This document shows positions 1-6,436 of a stretch of DNA of 10,429 nt, piece after piece. Origin of the DNA: Pseudomonadota bacterium. Lineage in GTDB: Bacteria > Pseudomonadota > Gammaproteobacteria > Steroidobacterales > Steroidobacteraceae. Made by a program: the position numbers and the translations under genes. Within the stretch, counting starts at the first letter, position 1, and each line of letters begins with the position of its first letter. The notes under the pieces are model-generated. The model was not told the DNA's origin, ran no database searches, and saw nothing but the letters and a program-made list of their open reading frames with translations. The stretch lies in assembly GCA_021826035.1 (NCBI GenBank), contig JAKBBE010000096.1, positions 1 through 10,429 of the forward strand. The letters are read 5' to 3'.

Positions 1-1028
1 ACGGCGCGGAGCACCTGCAGGGCGCGGTGGTGGTCACCTCGCCGCAGACCGGCGACGTGCTGGCGATCGTCGGCGGCCGCGACGCGGACTTCGATGGCTT
101 CAATCGTGCGCTCGATGCGCGCCGCTCCATCGGATCGCTGGTCAAGCCGTTCGTCTACCTGACGGCCTTGGAGAGCGGCGAGTACACGGCCGCGACCATC
201 ATCGAGGATGAGCCGATTTCGGTGCGCCTGGGGCCGGGGCGGTACTGGCGGCCGCGCAACTACTCGCGCATCTTCCACGGGCCGGTGCCGCTGGTGCGCG
301 CCCTCGGGGACTCGCTGAACGCCGCGAGCGTTCGCCTCGGGATGCGGATCGGGCTCGGCCCGGTCACGCAGACGCTGCAGCGGTTCGGGCTGAAGCATCT
401 GCCCGATGAGGTGCCCGCCATGCTGCTCGGGGCGAGCGATCTGTCGCCCTTCGAGGTGGCGCAGCTGTACAACGGGATCGCCGACGGGGGCTTTCGCGAG
501 CCCCTGCGTGCGGTCCAGGCGGTCGTCAGCGCCGATGGCAAGCCGCTGAAGGCCTTCCCGGTGCGCGTCACGCCGATCGCCCCGCCGGCCGATGTGTACG
601 AGGACACGACGATGATGGAGCAGGTGCTCACCCACGGCACCGGTCAGCCCTCCCAGGCCATCCTGCCGCCGGGCCTGGTGGCGGCCGGTAAGACGGGCAC
701 CTCGCAGCGCGACCGAGACAGCTGGTTCGCCGGGTTCACCGGCAGCGATCTGGCGGTGGTCTGGGTCGGCTATGATCACAATCAGCCCACCGGGCTGCCC
801 GGTGCGCTCGGGGCGCTGCCGGTGTGGTCGCACATCATGGCGGCCATCGGCACGCTGCCGCTCAGCATGCCCCCGCCGCAGGGACTGACCGACGTGTGGA
901 TCGATTTCATGACGGGTCTGCAGACCACGCCCGCCTGCGATGCGGCGAACGCGGTGCAGGTGGCTGTGCCGGTCGGAACGCAGATTGCGCCGATGGCAGG
1001 CTGCGGCCTGCTGGGTGGAGGTGAGTGA
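1..1028 (+). CDS. mrcB: Penicillin-binding protein 1B, C-terminal transpeptidase part (5' end outside window)
   Basis: Bifunctional class A PBP of the inner membrane that polymerises and cross-links peptidoglycan. Only the transpeptidase half is in the window; the reading frame is open from base 3, so the glycosyltransferase domain and true start lie upstream. Numbering from the GTG at base 27, the three penicilloyl-serine-transferase motifs are all present: SxxK as S37-L-V-K40 inside RRSIGSLVKP (the PBP1B signature), SxN as S96-L-N98, and KTGTS at 222-226 followed by the usual DSWFAGFTG. All active-site residues are intact, so the enzyme should be functional. PBP1B is favoured over PBP1A because of the SIGSLVKP context, the short C-terminus after the KTG strand, and the following lipoprotein gene. 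The stop codon TGA overlaps the next ATG by one base, indicating translational coupling. High confidence in the family; the mrcB/ponB symbol is inferred. Confidence 0.95.
   Translation, partial: GAEHLQGAVVVTSPQTGDVLAIVGGRDADFDGFNRALDARRSIGSLVKPFVYLTALESGEYTAATIIEDEPISVRLGPGRYWRPRNYSRIFHGPVPLVRALGDSLNAASVRLGMRIGLGPVTQTLQRFGLKHLPDEVPAMLLGASDLSPFEVAQLYNGIADGGFREPLRAVQAVVSADGKPLKAFPVRVTPIAPPADVYEDTTMMEQVLTHGTGQPSQAILPPGLVAAGKTGTSQRDRDSWFAGFTGSDLAVVWVGYDHNQPTGLPGALGALPVWSHIMAAIGTLPLSMPPPQGLTDVWIDFMTGLQTTPACDAANAVQVAVPVGTQIAPMAGCGLLGGGE
1017..1024 (+). promoter_or_regulatory. Strong Shine-Dalgarno sequence for the TPR lipoprotein
   Basis: GGAGGTGA is an uninterrupted 8-base match to the 16S anti-SD. 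It lies inside the last codons of the PBP1B gene. GGAGG ends 6 bases before the ATG at 1028 but only 3 bases before the in-frame GTG at 1025, so it favours the ATG as the start. Confidence 0.8.
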
Positions 1029-1612
1029 TGAGTGCTCGGGGTTCGCGCTCGGTGCGCTTCAGTGCCGTGGCGCTGTGCACGGGGCTCGCCGTGTCGGGCT
1101 GTGCGTTGGTCGGCCCTCCGTACACGGCGAGACATCCGCAGTCGGCCGCGAATGGCCGCAGCGGGGCGATCTCGCAGTCGGCGCCGCCGGGCGCAGCGCA
1201 GCCGCCGGGTTCGCCCTTAAGTTCGGTGTCGCAGTCCTTCCCGGGCAGCCCCACCGGCGCTGCGCCCGTGGTGCACTACCAGCTCGGACCGGCCACCCAG
1301 GCGCTGGTGGCGACGGCGCGCGCACAGCAGCGGGCCGGAAATGACGGACTCGCGGCCGAGACGCTCGAGCGGGCGTTGTCGATCGAGCCGCGCAACCCCT
1401 TGGTCTGGCTCGCCCTCGGGCGGGAGAGTCTCGCGGCCGGCAATGCCGCCCAGGCCGACGGGATGGCGCGCAAGGCGTTGTACCTGGCGAGCGGCGATCC
1501 CACCGCGCAGGCGTCCTCATGGGGGCTGATCGCCGCGGCGCTGCGCGCCGAGGGGCGCAATCAGGAGGCGCTCGCCGCCGAGCAGAAGGCCGCGCAACTG
1601 CAGGTGCAGTGA
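1028..1612 (+). CDS. TPR-repeat outer-membrane lipoprotein, LpoP-like candidate PBP1B activator
   Basis: 194 residues. Residues 1-24 form a lipoprotein signal with lipobox V22-S-G-C25; Ala at +2 predicts Lol-dependent sorting to the outer membrane. Residues about 27-88 are a low-complexity Ala/Pro/Ser/Gln/Gly linker long enough to span part of the periplasm and peptidoglycan. Residues about 89-194 contain two to three tetratricopeptide-like helical hairpins (AGNDGLAAETLERALSIEPRN; LVWLALGRESLAAGNAAQADGMARKAL; LIAAALRAEGRNQEALAAEQKA). In Pseudomonas aeruginosa the PBP1B activator LpoP is a TPR lipoprotein encoded next to the PBP1B gene. The same architecture and location here make activation of the upstream PBP1B the most likely role, but this is inference from context. 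The start at ATG 1028 overlaps the upstream TGA (TGATG) and has a strong SD. Alternative: a generic TPR lipoprotein with another partner. Confidence 0.85.
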   Translation: MSARGSRSVRFSAVALCTGLAVSGCALVGPPYTARHPQSAANGRSGAISQSAPPGAAQPPGSPLSSVSQSFPGSPTGAAPVVHYQLGPATQALVATARAQQRAGNDGLAAETLERALSIEPRNPLVWLALGRESLAAGNAAQADGMARKALYLASGDPTAQASSWGLIAAALRAEGRNQEALAAEQKAAQLQVQ

Positions 1613-1632
1613 GCGCCGCGGGGCGAGTCGCC

Positions 1633-2433
1633 TTACAGGGCGAGCCCGATGCTCACCGGGCAGTGATCCGAGCCCATGATCTGGGGGTGGATCTGCGCCG
1701 ACTTCACCGCCCCGCGCAGGCTCGAGGACACCAGCACGTAGTCGATTCTCCATCCCACGTTGCGGGCGCGCGAGTTGGCGAAGTGGCTCCACCAGGTGTA
1801 GTGGCCGTTGCCCTGTTGGAACAGGCGGAAGGTGTCGACGAATCCTGCGTCGATGAAGTTCTGGAAGCCCGCGCGCTCCTCGTCGGTGAAGCCCTTCTTG
1901 CCGCGATTGGGCTTGGGGTTGGCGAGGTCGAGCTCGGTGTGTGCCACGTTCAGGTCGCCGCAGAACACCACCGGCTTGTGCTTCTCGAGCGCCTGGCAGT
2001 GCGCGAGGAAGGCCGGATCCCAGTGCCGGTGGCGCAGTTCGAGGCGGCTTAAGTCGTCCTTGGCGTTCGGCGTGTACACCGTGACGACATAGAACTTGGG
2101 AAACTCCGCGCTGATCACGCGACCCTCGCCGAGGCTGTCGCGTCCGGCCGCATCGGTGAAGTGGTACTTGCGGGCGATCGCGCTCGAAAAATCGTTCGTC
2201 ACCGCGAGCGGCTCGTGTTTGGTGAAGATCGCGGTGCCCGAGTAGCCTTTCTTGGTCGCCGAGTTCCAGTACTCGTGGTAGCCGTTGAACGGGATTTCGG
2301 CCTGACCGCGCTCGGCCTTGGTCTCCTGCAGGCACAGGATGTCCGGATCGTGCGCGGCGAGGAAGCTCTGCAGGGTGCCCTTTCTGGTCACGGCACGGAT
2401 GCCGTTGACATTCCAGGAATAAATTTTTGTCAT
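1633..2433 (-). CDS. xthA: Exodeoxyribonuclease III (AP endonuclease, ExoIII family)
   Basis: 266 residues, the normal length for the family. A base-excision-repair enzyme that cleaves DNA 5' of abasic sites and degrades duplex DNA 3'-5', Mg2+ dependent, cytoplasmic. The exonuclease-endonuclease-phosphatase fold shows all catalytic positions: N10 in SWNVNGIRA, the metal ligand E37 in LQETK, Y120 in VYTPN, D160 and N162 in GDLNVAH, and the D256-H257 pair in GSDHCPVS. WRIDY at 228-232 is also typical. The start is the ATG at 2433; no Shine-Dalgarno match is visible upstream, so initiation may be weak or rely on an unstructured leader. It converges with the TPR lipoprotein (20 bases between stops) and lies 96 bases downstream of the DUF2147 gene, separated by a strong hairpin, so it may be transcribed separately. 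Confidence 0.96.
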   Translation of the reverse strand: MTKIYSWNVNGIRAVTRKGTLQSFLAAHDPDILCLQETKAERGQAEIPFNGYHEYWNSATKKGYSGTAIFTKHEPLAVTNDFSSAIARKYHFTDAAGRDSLGEGRVISAEFPKFYVVTVYTPNAKDDLSRLELRHRHWDPAFLAHCQALEKHKPVVFCGDLNVAHTELDLANPKPNRGKKGFTDEERAGFQNFIDAGFVDTFRLFQQGNGHYTWWSHFANSRARNVGWRIDYVLVSSSLRGAVKSAQIHPQIMGSDHCPVSIGLAL

Positions 2434-2508
2434 GGTCGGCGCAGTGCGGTGACGGGAGCGCGCGGCGGTGCGATCCGCCCGGCGCGGTGCCCCACGGTAC
2501 AGGGAGCG

Positions 2509-2534
2509 CCTGAGCCGCTCAAGTGCGGCTCAGG
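2509..2534 (-). terminator. Perfect 10-bp hairpin over the stop codon of the DUF2147 gene
   Basis: Arms CCTGAGCCGC (2509-2518) and GCGGCTCAGG (2525-2534) are perfectly complementary around a 6-base loop. The right arm contains the TGA stop of the DUF2147 gene (2530-2532). On the minus strand no U-tract follows, so this is either a U-less terminator, a Rho-pausing or 3'-end stabilising structure, or an mRNA separator between DUF2147 and xthA. The structure is certain; its function is not. Confidence 0.5.
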
Positions 2535-3039
2535 AACCGGACACCGGCCAGACGTGCTGTCCGGGGGTCCCCTGCATGCGCTGCCAGACCTGCGAGTGCC
2601 CGAATAGCGGAATGCCGAGGTAGCCGCGCATGACGAGCTTGCGTCCGCCGTCGATCAACCGCAGTTCGCAGCCGAATACATGGCCGTTGCGCGGGTCGAG
2701 GATGTCCCCGCCGACGTAGTGGCCGTTCTGGTAGCGCAGGTGGCGCATCAGCAGCAGCCCGTTCATCGGCGCGTTGTGGCGGCCGCCGGTGCACTCGGTG
2801 CAGCGGTCGGTGCTGCGCGCATCGTGCGCGGTGGCCGGCTCGATGCGCCCGTAGTACAAGCCATGTGCCTCGAAGATGGCGATCAGGCCGAGCGGCTTGC
2901 CGGTGGCGCGGTCGATCGGCGCCCACAACCCCGCCGGCGTGCTCCAGCCGGGCACCGCTGCCGAGGCCGCCGCCGGGAGGATCGCAAGTGCAACGAGGAG
3001 AAGGGCCACGAGCGCGGCCCGGGACGTCACGGAGTGCAT
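2530..3039 (-). CDS. Secreted DUF2147-domain protein
   Basis: 169 residues from the ATG at 3039 (a TTG two codons upstream is also in frame but less likely). Residues 1-27 are a Sec signal peptide (ALVALLLVALAIL core, cleavage near ASA27-A). The mature part matches the DUF2147 pattern: GLWAPIDRATGKPLGLIAI, LYYGRI, a Cys pair C80-T-E-C83, then MNGLLLMRHLRYQNGHYVGGDILDPRNG and LVMRGYLGIPLFGHSQVWQR. DUF2147 proteins are small periplasmic or exported lipocalin-like beta proteins of unknown biochemical function. C80/C83 could form a disulfide or bind metal. There is no clear Shine-Dalgarno; an AT-rich TAAAAT sits only 7 bases upstream of the ATG, suggesting a very short leader. The gene is divergent from the membrane methyltransferase-like gene and upstream of xthA. 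Confidence 0.88.
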   Translation of the reverse strand: MHSVTSRAALVALLLVALAILPAAASAAVPGWSTPAGLWAPIDRATGKPLGLIAIFEAHGLYYGRIEPATAHDARSTDRCTECTGGRHNAPMNGLLLMRHLRYQNGHYVGGDILDPRNGHVFGCELRLIDGGRKLVMRGYLGIPLFGHSQVWQRMQGTPGQHVWPVSGS

Positions 3040-3260
3040 GCTCAAATTTTAACCGATCCGCGTCCCGCGCGCCGCCGTGTCGGCTGCGACGGACGTCGCG
3101 CTTTGGCCGGCCGTCATTCGCCCCGAGGGGCACCTGCTTCAGCACCCGGGAGGGTGGCGCGGGCAGGGGCGCGGTGGTGGTGCGGGCCGGGTGAGGCGTT
3201 GACCGGCCGCAGCGACCGGTCGATGCTGTACTCCCCCACCGCCCGAGGGCCGCTTCCCGC
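3040..3260. other. Divergent intergenic region between the DUF2147 and ICMT-family genes
   Basis: 221 gene-free bases, very GC-rich apart from an AAATTTTAA patch next to the DUF2147 start. It must hold promoters for both divergent genes, but no convincing -35/-10 pair is visible for the rightward gene. There is a short 6-bp inverted repeat, GACCGG...CCGGTC, near 3199-3219. No small gene or RNA is apparent. Confidence 0.5.
3046..3051 (-). promoter_or_regulatory. Possible -10 element for the DUF2147 gene
   Basis: On the minus strand TAAAAT (5 of 6 to TATAAT) ends 6 bases before the ATG at 3039. If used, transcription would start at or within a base or two of the start codon, giving a leaderless mRNA, consistent with the missing Shine-Dalgarno. 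No -35 match is seen at 16-18 bases, so this is tentative. Confidence 0.3.
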
Positions 3261-3734
3261 ATGCGCAGCTCACCCGTTCCGCCGCCGCTTTGGATGATCC
3301 TCTTTGCCGGCGCGGAGTGGCTCGCGAGCCGTGACGTGCCGATGGTGCGGCTCCTTCGCGCGCCCTACACCGGCCTCGGTGTTGGACTGATGGTGTTGGC
3401 CATCGGACCCGCGTTCAGTGCCGTGGTGCAGTTTCGCCGCGCCCGCACCACGATCCATCCGCACCACCCGGAGCGCGCCTCGGCGCTGGTGACGCGCGGG
3501 GTCTACGCCTGGACACGCAATCCGATGTATTTGAGTCTGTGGCTGCTGCTGATCGGTGCGGCGGTGCGGCTCGGGGCGCTGAGCGCCATGATCGTTGCGC
3601 TGTGTTTCGCACCGATGCTCACGCGCGTGCAGATCCGGGCGGAGGAGCGGGCGCTCGCAGAGCGCTTCGGGGAGGCCTATGCGAGCTATCGCGCGCACGT
3701 GCGCCGCTGGTTCGGACGGCGCGGAGCACTCTGA
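3261..3734 (+). CDS. Isoprenylcysteine carboxyl methyltransferase / phospholipid methyltransferase-family membrane protein
   Basis: 157 residues with hydrophobic segments at about 9-22, 36-56 and 88-118. The C-terminal half carries the ICMT/PEMT signature: TTIHPHHPERASALVTRGVY (63-82), then RNPMY at 86-90, and near the end the EE pair (E128-E129), a following FGEAYASYRAHVRRW block (136-150) with the conserved Tyr and Arg residues. Related eukaryotic enzymes methylate prenylcysteines or phosphatidylethanolamine using S-adenosylmethionine. The bacterial short forms mostly have unknown substrates, so only the family can be stated. The start at ATG 3261 has no strong ribosome binding site. The gene stands alone, divergent from DUF2147 and convergent with the ferredoxin gene. 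Confidence 0.87.
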   Translation: MRSSPVPPPLWMILFAGAEWLASRDVPMVRLLRAPYTGLGVGLMVLAIGPAFSAVVQFRRARTTIHPHHPERASALVTRGVYAWTRNPMYLSLWLLLIGAAVRLGALSAMIVALCFAPMLTRVQIRAEERALAERFGEAYASYRAHVRRWFGRRGAL

Positions 3735-3757
3735 GCACGCCGCGCTCCGGGTTCGCG

Positions 3758-3784
3758 GGCGCCGCGTTCCTTGCGAACGGCGCC
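3758..3784. terminator. Bidirectional hairpin between convergent genes
   Basis: GGCGCC-gc-GTTC (3758-3769) pairs with GAACGGCGCC (3775-3784) around the loop CTTGC, a 10-bp stem with a two-base bulge. It sits 23 bases after the stop of the ICMT-family gene and 56 bases beyond the stop of the ferredoxin gene, the expected place for a shared terminator. Neither strand has a U-tract, so confidence is moderate. Confidence 0.45.
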
Positions 3785-3840
3785 TGCGGTCGTGGGGAGG
3801 GGGAGTGCGCCGCGCGTGAGCGATGCGGCCTCGGCTCACC

Positions 3841-4110
3841 TCAGCGTTCGATCACGACGTCGGTGAGCGGACGGCTGCAGCAGGTGAGCACGTAGCCGAG
3901 CGCGACGTGCCGCGGCAGGATGCCGCCGTTGGGCCGCATGTCGACGTCGCCTTCGAGCAGCTTCGCTCGGCACTTGCCGCAGTGGCCGTCCCGGCAGGCG
4001 CAGGGCATGGGGATGCCGGCCGCCTCGGCGGCCTCGAGCAACGTCTGCTCGGGCGGGCAACTGACCGTGCAGCCGGAAACCCGGAACGTGACCGTCTTTG
4101 CCGCAGCCAT
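3841..4110 (-). CDS. Plant-type [2Fe-2S] ferredoxin
   Basis: 89 residues from the ATG at 4110; the longer in-frame extension upstream runs into the corrinoid gene and lacks ferredoxin-like sequence. The beta-grasp fold starts at KTVTFRVSG. The cluster motif is C39-x4-C44-x2-C47-x29-C77 (CRDGHCGKC ... VLTC), all four ligands present, with additional non-ligand cysteines at 14, 18, 37 and 78. The pattern GDVDM...GYVLTCCSRPLTDVVIE resembles the ferredoxin domains of oxygenase reductases and the N-terminal domain of corrinoid-activating (RACE/RamA-like) proteins, but here it is a stand-alone single domain with no FAD/NAD or ASKHA ATPase domain attached. It is 31 bases downstream of the corrinoid-protein gene on the same strand, so co-transcription is likely. 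A role in low-potential electron delivery to the cobalt centre is inferred from position only. Confidence 0.92.
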   Translation of the reverse strand: MAAAKTVTFRVSGCTVSCPPEQTLLEAAEAAGIPMPCACRDGHCGKCRAKLLEGDVDMRPNGGILPRHVALGYVLTCCSRPLTDVVIER

Positions 4111-4141
4111 GTGCGCACTGTCGGGCGCCTCGGCGGGGCTG

Positions 4142-4906
4142 TCAACCCGCACGTGTTGCGCGCGCTGCGGGCGCAGTGTCGTGATGGAGGGGCGTGCGGG
4201 GGCGGGCGCCGCTCGCATCGCCCGCTCGGCGGGCGGCCAGCAGACTCCTGGCAGTCTCGGCACAGGTGGCCGCATCGCGGCAGTACGCATCGGCGCCCAC
4301 GGCCTTGGCAAATTCCTCGTTGAGCGGCGTGCCGCCCACCAGCACCAGATGCGTCTCGCGGATGCGCAGGGCGCACATGCGCTCGATGAGCGCCTTCATG
4401 TGCGGGATGCCGGCAGTGAGTTGCGTCGAGAGCACCAGGACGTCCGCGTGGTGCACCCGCAGAGCCTCGAGGAAGGCATCGCACGGGGTGTCCGTTCCCA
4501 GGTCGACGATGGTGAAGCCCGCGCGCGCGAGCATCATGGCCACGATGTCTTTGCCGATGTCGTGGGTATCACCGCGGACGGTGCCGATGACGACCGTGCC
4601 GAACGGTTCACCTGCGCTGCGGCCGATCAGGGGGCGCAGGACTTTCACCGCGCTCCCGATCGTCGCGACGGCCTGCAGCGCCTCGGGCGCGAAGAGTATG
4701 CCGTCACGGGCGTCGCCATCGATGGTGCGCAGCGTCCGCAGAAGGCCCTCCTCGAGGAGCGTGTGCGGATCCCAACCGCACGCAAGGAGCGTGTCGATCG
4801 CCGCGAGCGCTGCCGGCGTGGCGCCGTGATAGAGGTCCGCGCGCAGCTGTCCGAGGAGTTGGGCAGTGGTGCGACTACGTAACTTCTCGGCGCTCTCGTC
4901 GGTCAT
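4142..4906 (-). CDS. Corrinoid (methylcobalamin-type B12-binding) protein
   Basis: 254 residues from the ATG at 4906; a TTG seven codons earlier is in frame but has no better ribosome binding site. The layout is that of MtaC/MttC/MtbC-type corrinoid proteins and the B12 modules of methionine synthase. An N-terminal four-helix cap (about residues 10-95, with GILFAPEALQAVATIGSAVKVLRPLI) is followed by a Rossmann B12 domain. The base-off/His-on motif is D113-x-H115-x-x-G118 in GDTHDIGKDIV, H115 being the predicted lower axial ligand to cobalt. Later family blocks LVLSTQLTAG and LVLVGGTPLNEEFAKAVGADAY also match. The C-terminal 30 residues are a Pro/Ala/Arg-rich tail not typical of the family. 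Such proteins carry a methyl group between a substrate-specific methyltransferase and tetrahydrofolate or coenzyme M; no methyltransferase is in this window, so the substrate is unknown. It is followed by the ferredoxin gene. Confidence 0.93.
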   Translation of the reverse strand: MTDESAEKLRSRTTAQLLGQLRADLYHGATPAALAAIDTLLACGWDPHTLLEEGLLRTLRTIDGDARDGILFAPEALQAVATIGSAVKVLRPLIGRSAGEPFGTVVIGTVRGDTHDIGKDIVAMMLARAGFTIVDLGTDTPCDAFLEALRVHHADVLVLSTQLTAGIPHMKALIERMCALRIRETHLVLVGGTPLNEEFAKAVGADAYCRDAATCAETARSLLAARRAGDASGARPRTPLHHDTAPAARATRAG

Positions 4907-4950
4907 CCTTGCGTCCCAGCGGTGCAACGAGCAACAGCATAGGTCGGTGC

Positions 4951-4967
4951 GCTCCCCCCGGGGGAGC
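4951..4967. repeat. GC-rich inverted repeat upstream of the corrinoid gene
   Basis: GCTCCCC (4951-4957) and GGGGAGC (4961-4967) are perfect inverted arms with a 3-base centre. It sits in the 84-base gap between the MFS stop and the corrinoid-protein start, so it could be a terminator for the transporter transcript or an operator for the corrinoid gene. No U-tract follows on the minus strand. The gap is too short for a cobalamin riboswitch. Confidence 0.35.
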
Positions 4968-4990
4968 AGATATTCCCGTTTCGCGCCGGC

Positions 4991-6304
4991 TCACTGTGAT
5001 GCGCATCGCACATCCGGACTCGACCCGTCGTTGCGCGGCGGGCTCAGGGCGCCGGCGGCAATCCGCGTGGCCACGCCCTGCGGGCCGGCGGTGATGAATC
5101 CGCCCTTCAGATCGGGTGGCACGGGTGCCGAGCGCCGTTTGCGCCACAGGTCGAACAGCGTCAACAGCAGCGACAGTACGGCGAGCGTACCGAAATACGC
5201 GCCCGTGCCGAAATGCTCGATCAGCGCCCCGAGCAGCACCGGGCTCACGGCGGCACCGAGTCCGTTGACGCGCAGCAGCGCGCTGCTGGCGGCGACCATC
5301 TGGGCCGGCTCGAGCTGGTCGTTCACGTGCGATACCCCGAGTGAGTACAACGTGAAGGACATCGAACTGAACAGTCCGGCGCCGATGTAGAAGAGCGGAC
5401 GCGGCATGTGGGGAAAGGCCGCGAGCGCACCGGCGCCGAGCGCTGCCACCAGACACACACCGGCGATCACGGTGCGCCGGTCCATGCGGTCCGAGAGCAT
5501 CCCGGCGGGAAACTGACCGAGCACCGCTGCGAGAATGCTCACCGCCATGAACAGCGCGACTCCCGAGGTGCCGAGGCCGAGGCGCTGGGCGTAGAGCGGG
5601 CCCATGGAGTAGACGCTCGCGGTGATCATGCCGCTCACCGTCACGGCGACCACCCCGAGCGGGGAGTCGCGATACAGCTCCCGGTAGCTGACCTTGCGCG
5701 GCACGGCGATCGCCGGGGCGCTCTGGGCCGCGATCACGATCGGCACCATGGCGAGGGAGATCATCACCGCGGCGAGCATGAACGGGCGGTCGGTTCTCGG
5801 GTCCGCCGGGATCAGCAGGAACTGTGCGCTGCCCAGACCGATGTAGAGCACCACCATGTAGACCGCGAGCAGCACGCCGCGTGTGAGACGGCTCGAGCGG
5901 TCGTTCAACCAGCTCTCGGCCACGACGTAAATGCCCGCGAAGCACAGGCCCGAGACGCCCCGCAGCACTCCCCAGGTGAACGGGTTGATGAGGATGCCCT
6001 GGAGCAGCACCGCGGCGGCCGCCAGGGCCGCCATGGCGGCGAAGACGCGGATATGTCCGACCCGGCAGACCAGGCGTGGGGCGGCCGCCGTGCCGAACAG
6101 ATACCCCAGGTAGTAGCAGGACATGATCAGGCCGGTGACGGGCGCGGAGAACCCCTCGAGCGTGGCACGCAGACTGATCTCGGTGCTGGTCAGTCCGGCG
6201 CCGAGCATCAGGATGCCCATGCCGAGCAGCAGCTGCCACGTGGCCGCAAAGACCGAGACGCAGGCGCCGGGCGCCGCCGCGGCGCTTTCGGGAGTCATGT
6301 CCAC
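4991..6304 (-). CDS. MFS transporter, YcaD-like family
   Basis: 437 residues with about 12 predicted membrane helices. The N-terminal half strongly matches YcaD-type major facilitator proteins: TSTEISLRATLEGFSAPVTG, LIMSCYYLGYLFGT, RVGHIRVFAAMAALAA, the LRGVSGLCFAGIYVVAESWL stretch and NDRSSRLTRGVLLAVYMVVL. A second-half MFS motif appears as GQFPAGMLSDRMDRRTVI. The substrate is not known for this family. The start is taken as the GTG at 6304 because GAGGG lies 7 bases upstream; an ATG two codons later (6298) is an alternative with poor spacing. The C-terminal 50 residues are a charged, Pro/Gly-rich cytoplasmic tail. It lies on the same strand as the neighbouring Sco and corrinoid genes but with gaps of 132 and 84 bases, so a shared operon is uncertain. 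Confidence 0.93.
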   Translation of the reverse strand: MDMTPESAAAAPGACVSVFAATWQLLLGMGILMLGAGLTSTEISLRATLEGFSAPVTGLIMSCYYLGYLFGTAAAPRLVCRVGHIRVFAAMAALAAAAVLLQGILINPFTWGVLRGVSGLCFAGIYVVAESWLNDRSSRLTRGVLLAVYMVVLYIGLGSAQFLLIPADPRTDRPFMLAAVMISLAMVPIVIAAQSAPAIAVPRKVSYRELYRDSPLGVVAVTVSGMITASVYSMGPLYAQRLGLGTSGVALFMAVSILAAVLGQFPAGMLSDRMDRRTVIAGVCLVAALGAGALAAFPHMPRPLFYIGAGLFSSMSFTLYSLGVSHVNDQLEPAQMVAASSALLRVNGLGAAVSPVLLGALIEHFGTGAYFGTLAVLSLLLTLFDLWRKRRSAPVPPDLKGGFITAGPQGVATRIAAGALSPPRNDGSSPDVRCASQ

Positions 6305-6377
6305 GGATGGGCCCTCGCTCAGCGCACGGTCCGATGCGCACCGTCGCGCGTGAGGGTCAGAGTCTGGGGCGGGGGGC

Positions 6378-6394
6378 GGCCGTACACCACGGCC
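6378..6394. terminator. Hairpin between Sco and MFS genes
   Basis: GGCCGT (6378-6383) and ACGGCC (6389-6394) form a perfect 6-bp stem with a 5-base loop (ACACC), 43 bases past the Sco stop codon. No U-tract is present on the minus strand. It may end the CtaG-Sco transcript; the evidence is only the structure and its position. Confidence 0.3.
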
Positions 6395-6436
6395 TCATGG
6401 TAGCGCGCAGCGCCGCCTTGGCAAGGTCCGATCGGT

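Noticed and set aside
1623..1633. GGCGA-G-TCGCC inverted repeat between the lipoprotein and xthA
   Set aside because: A single-base centre and short arms leave only a 4-bp stem in RNA; not convincing as a terminator.
4111..4311. 67-residue N-terminal extension of the ferredoxin
   Set aside because: It overlaps the corrinoid gene and shows no ferredoxin-like sequence; the ATG at 4110 begins the beta-grasp domain.
4907..4990. Cobalamin riboswitch before the corrinoid gene
   Set aside because: The gap to the upstream gene is only 84 bases, and no B12-box-like sequence is visible.
4875..6341. 488-codon minus-strand frame overlapping the MFS gene
   Set aside because: Same strand but a different frame; it reads as Arg/Gly/Pro/His-rich nonsense while the alternative frame is a clear 12-helix transporter.
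5408..6403. 331-codon open frame on the plus strand
   Set aside because: Antisense to the well-supported MFS transporter; His/Arg/Gly-rich with no recognisable domain.
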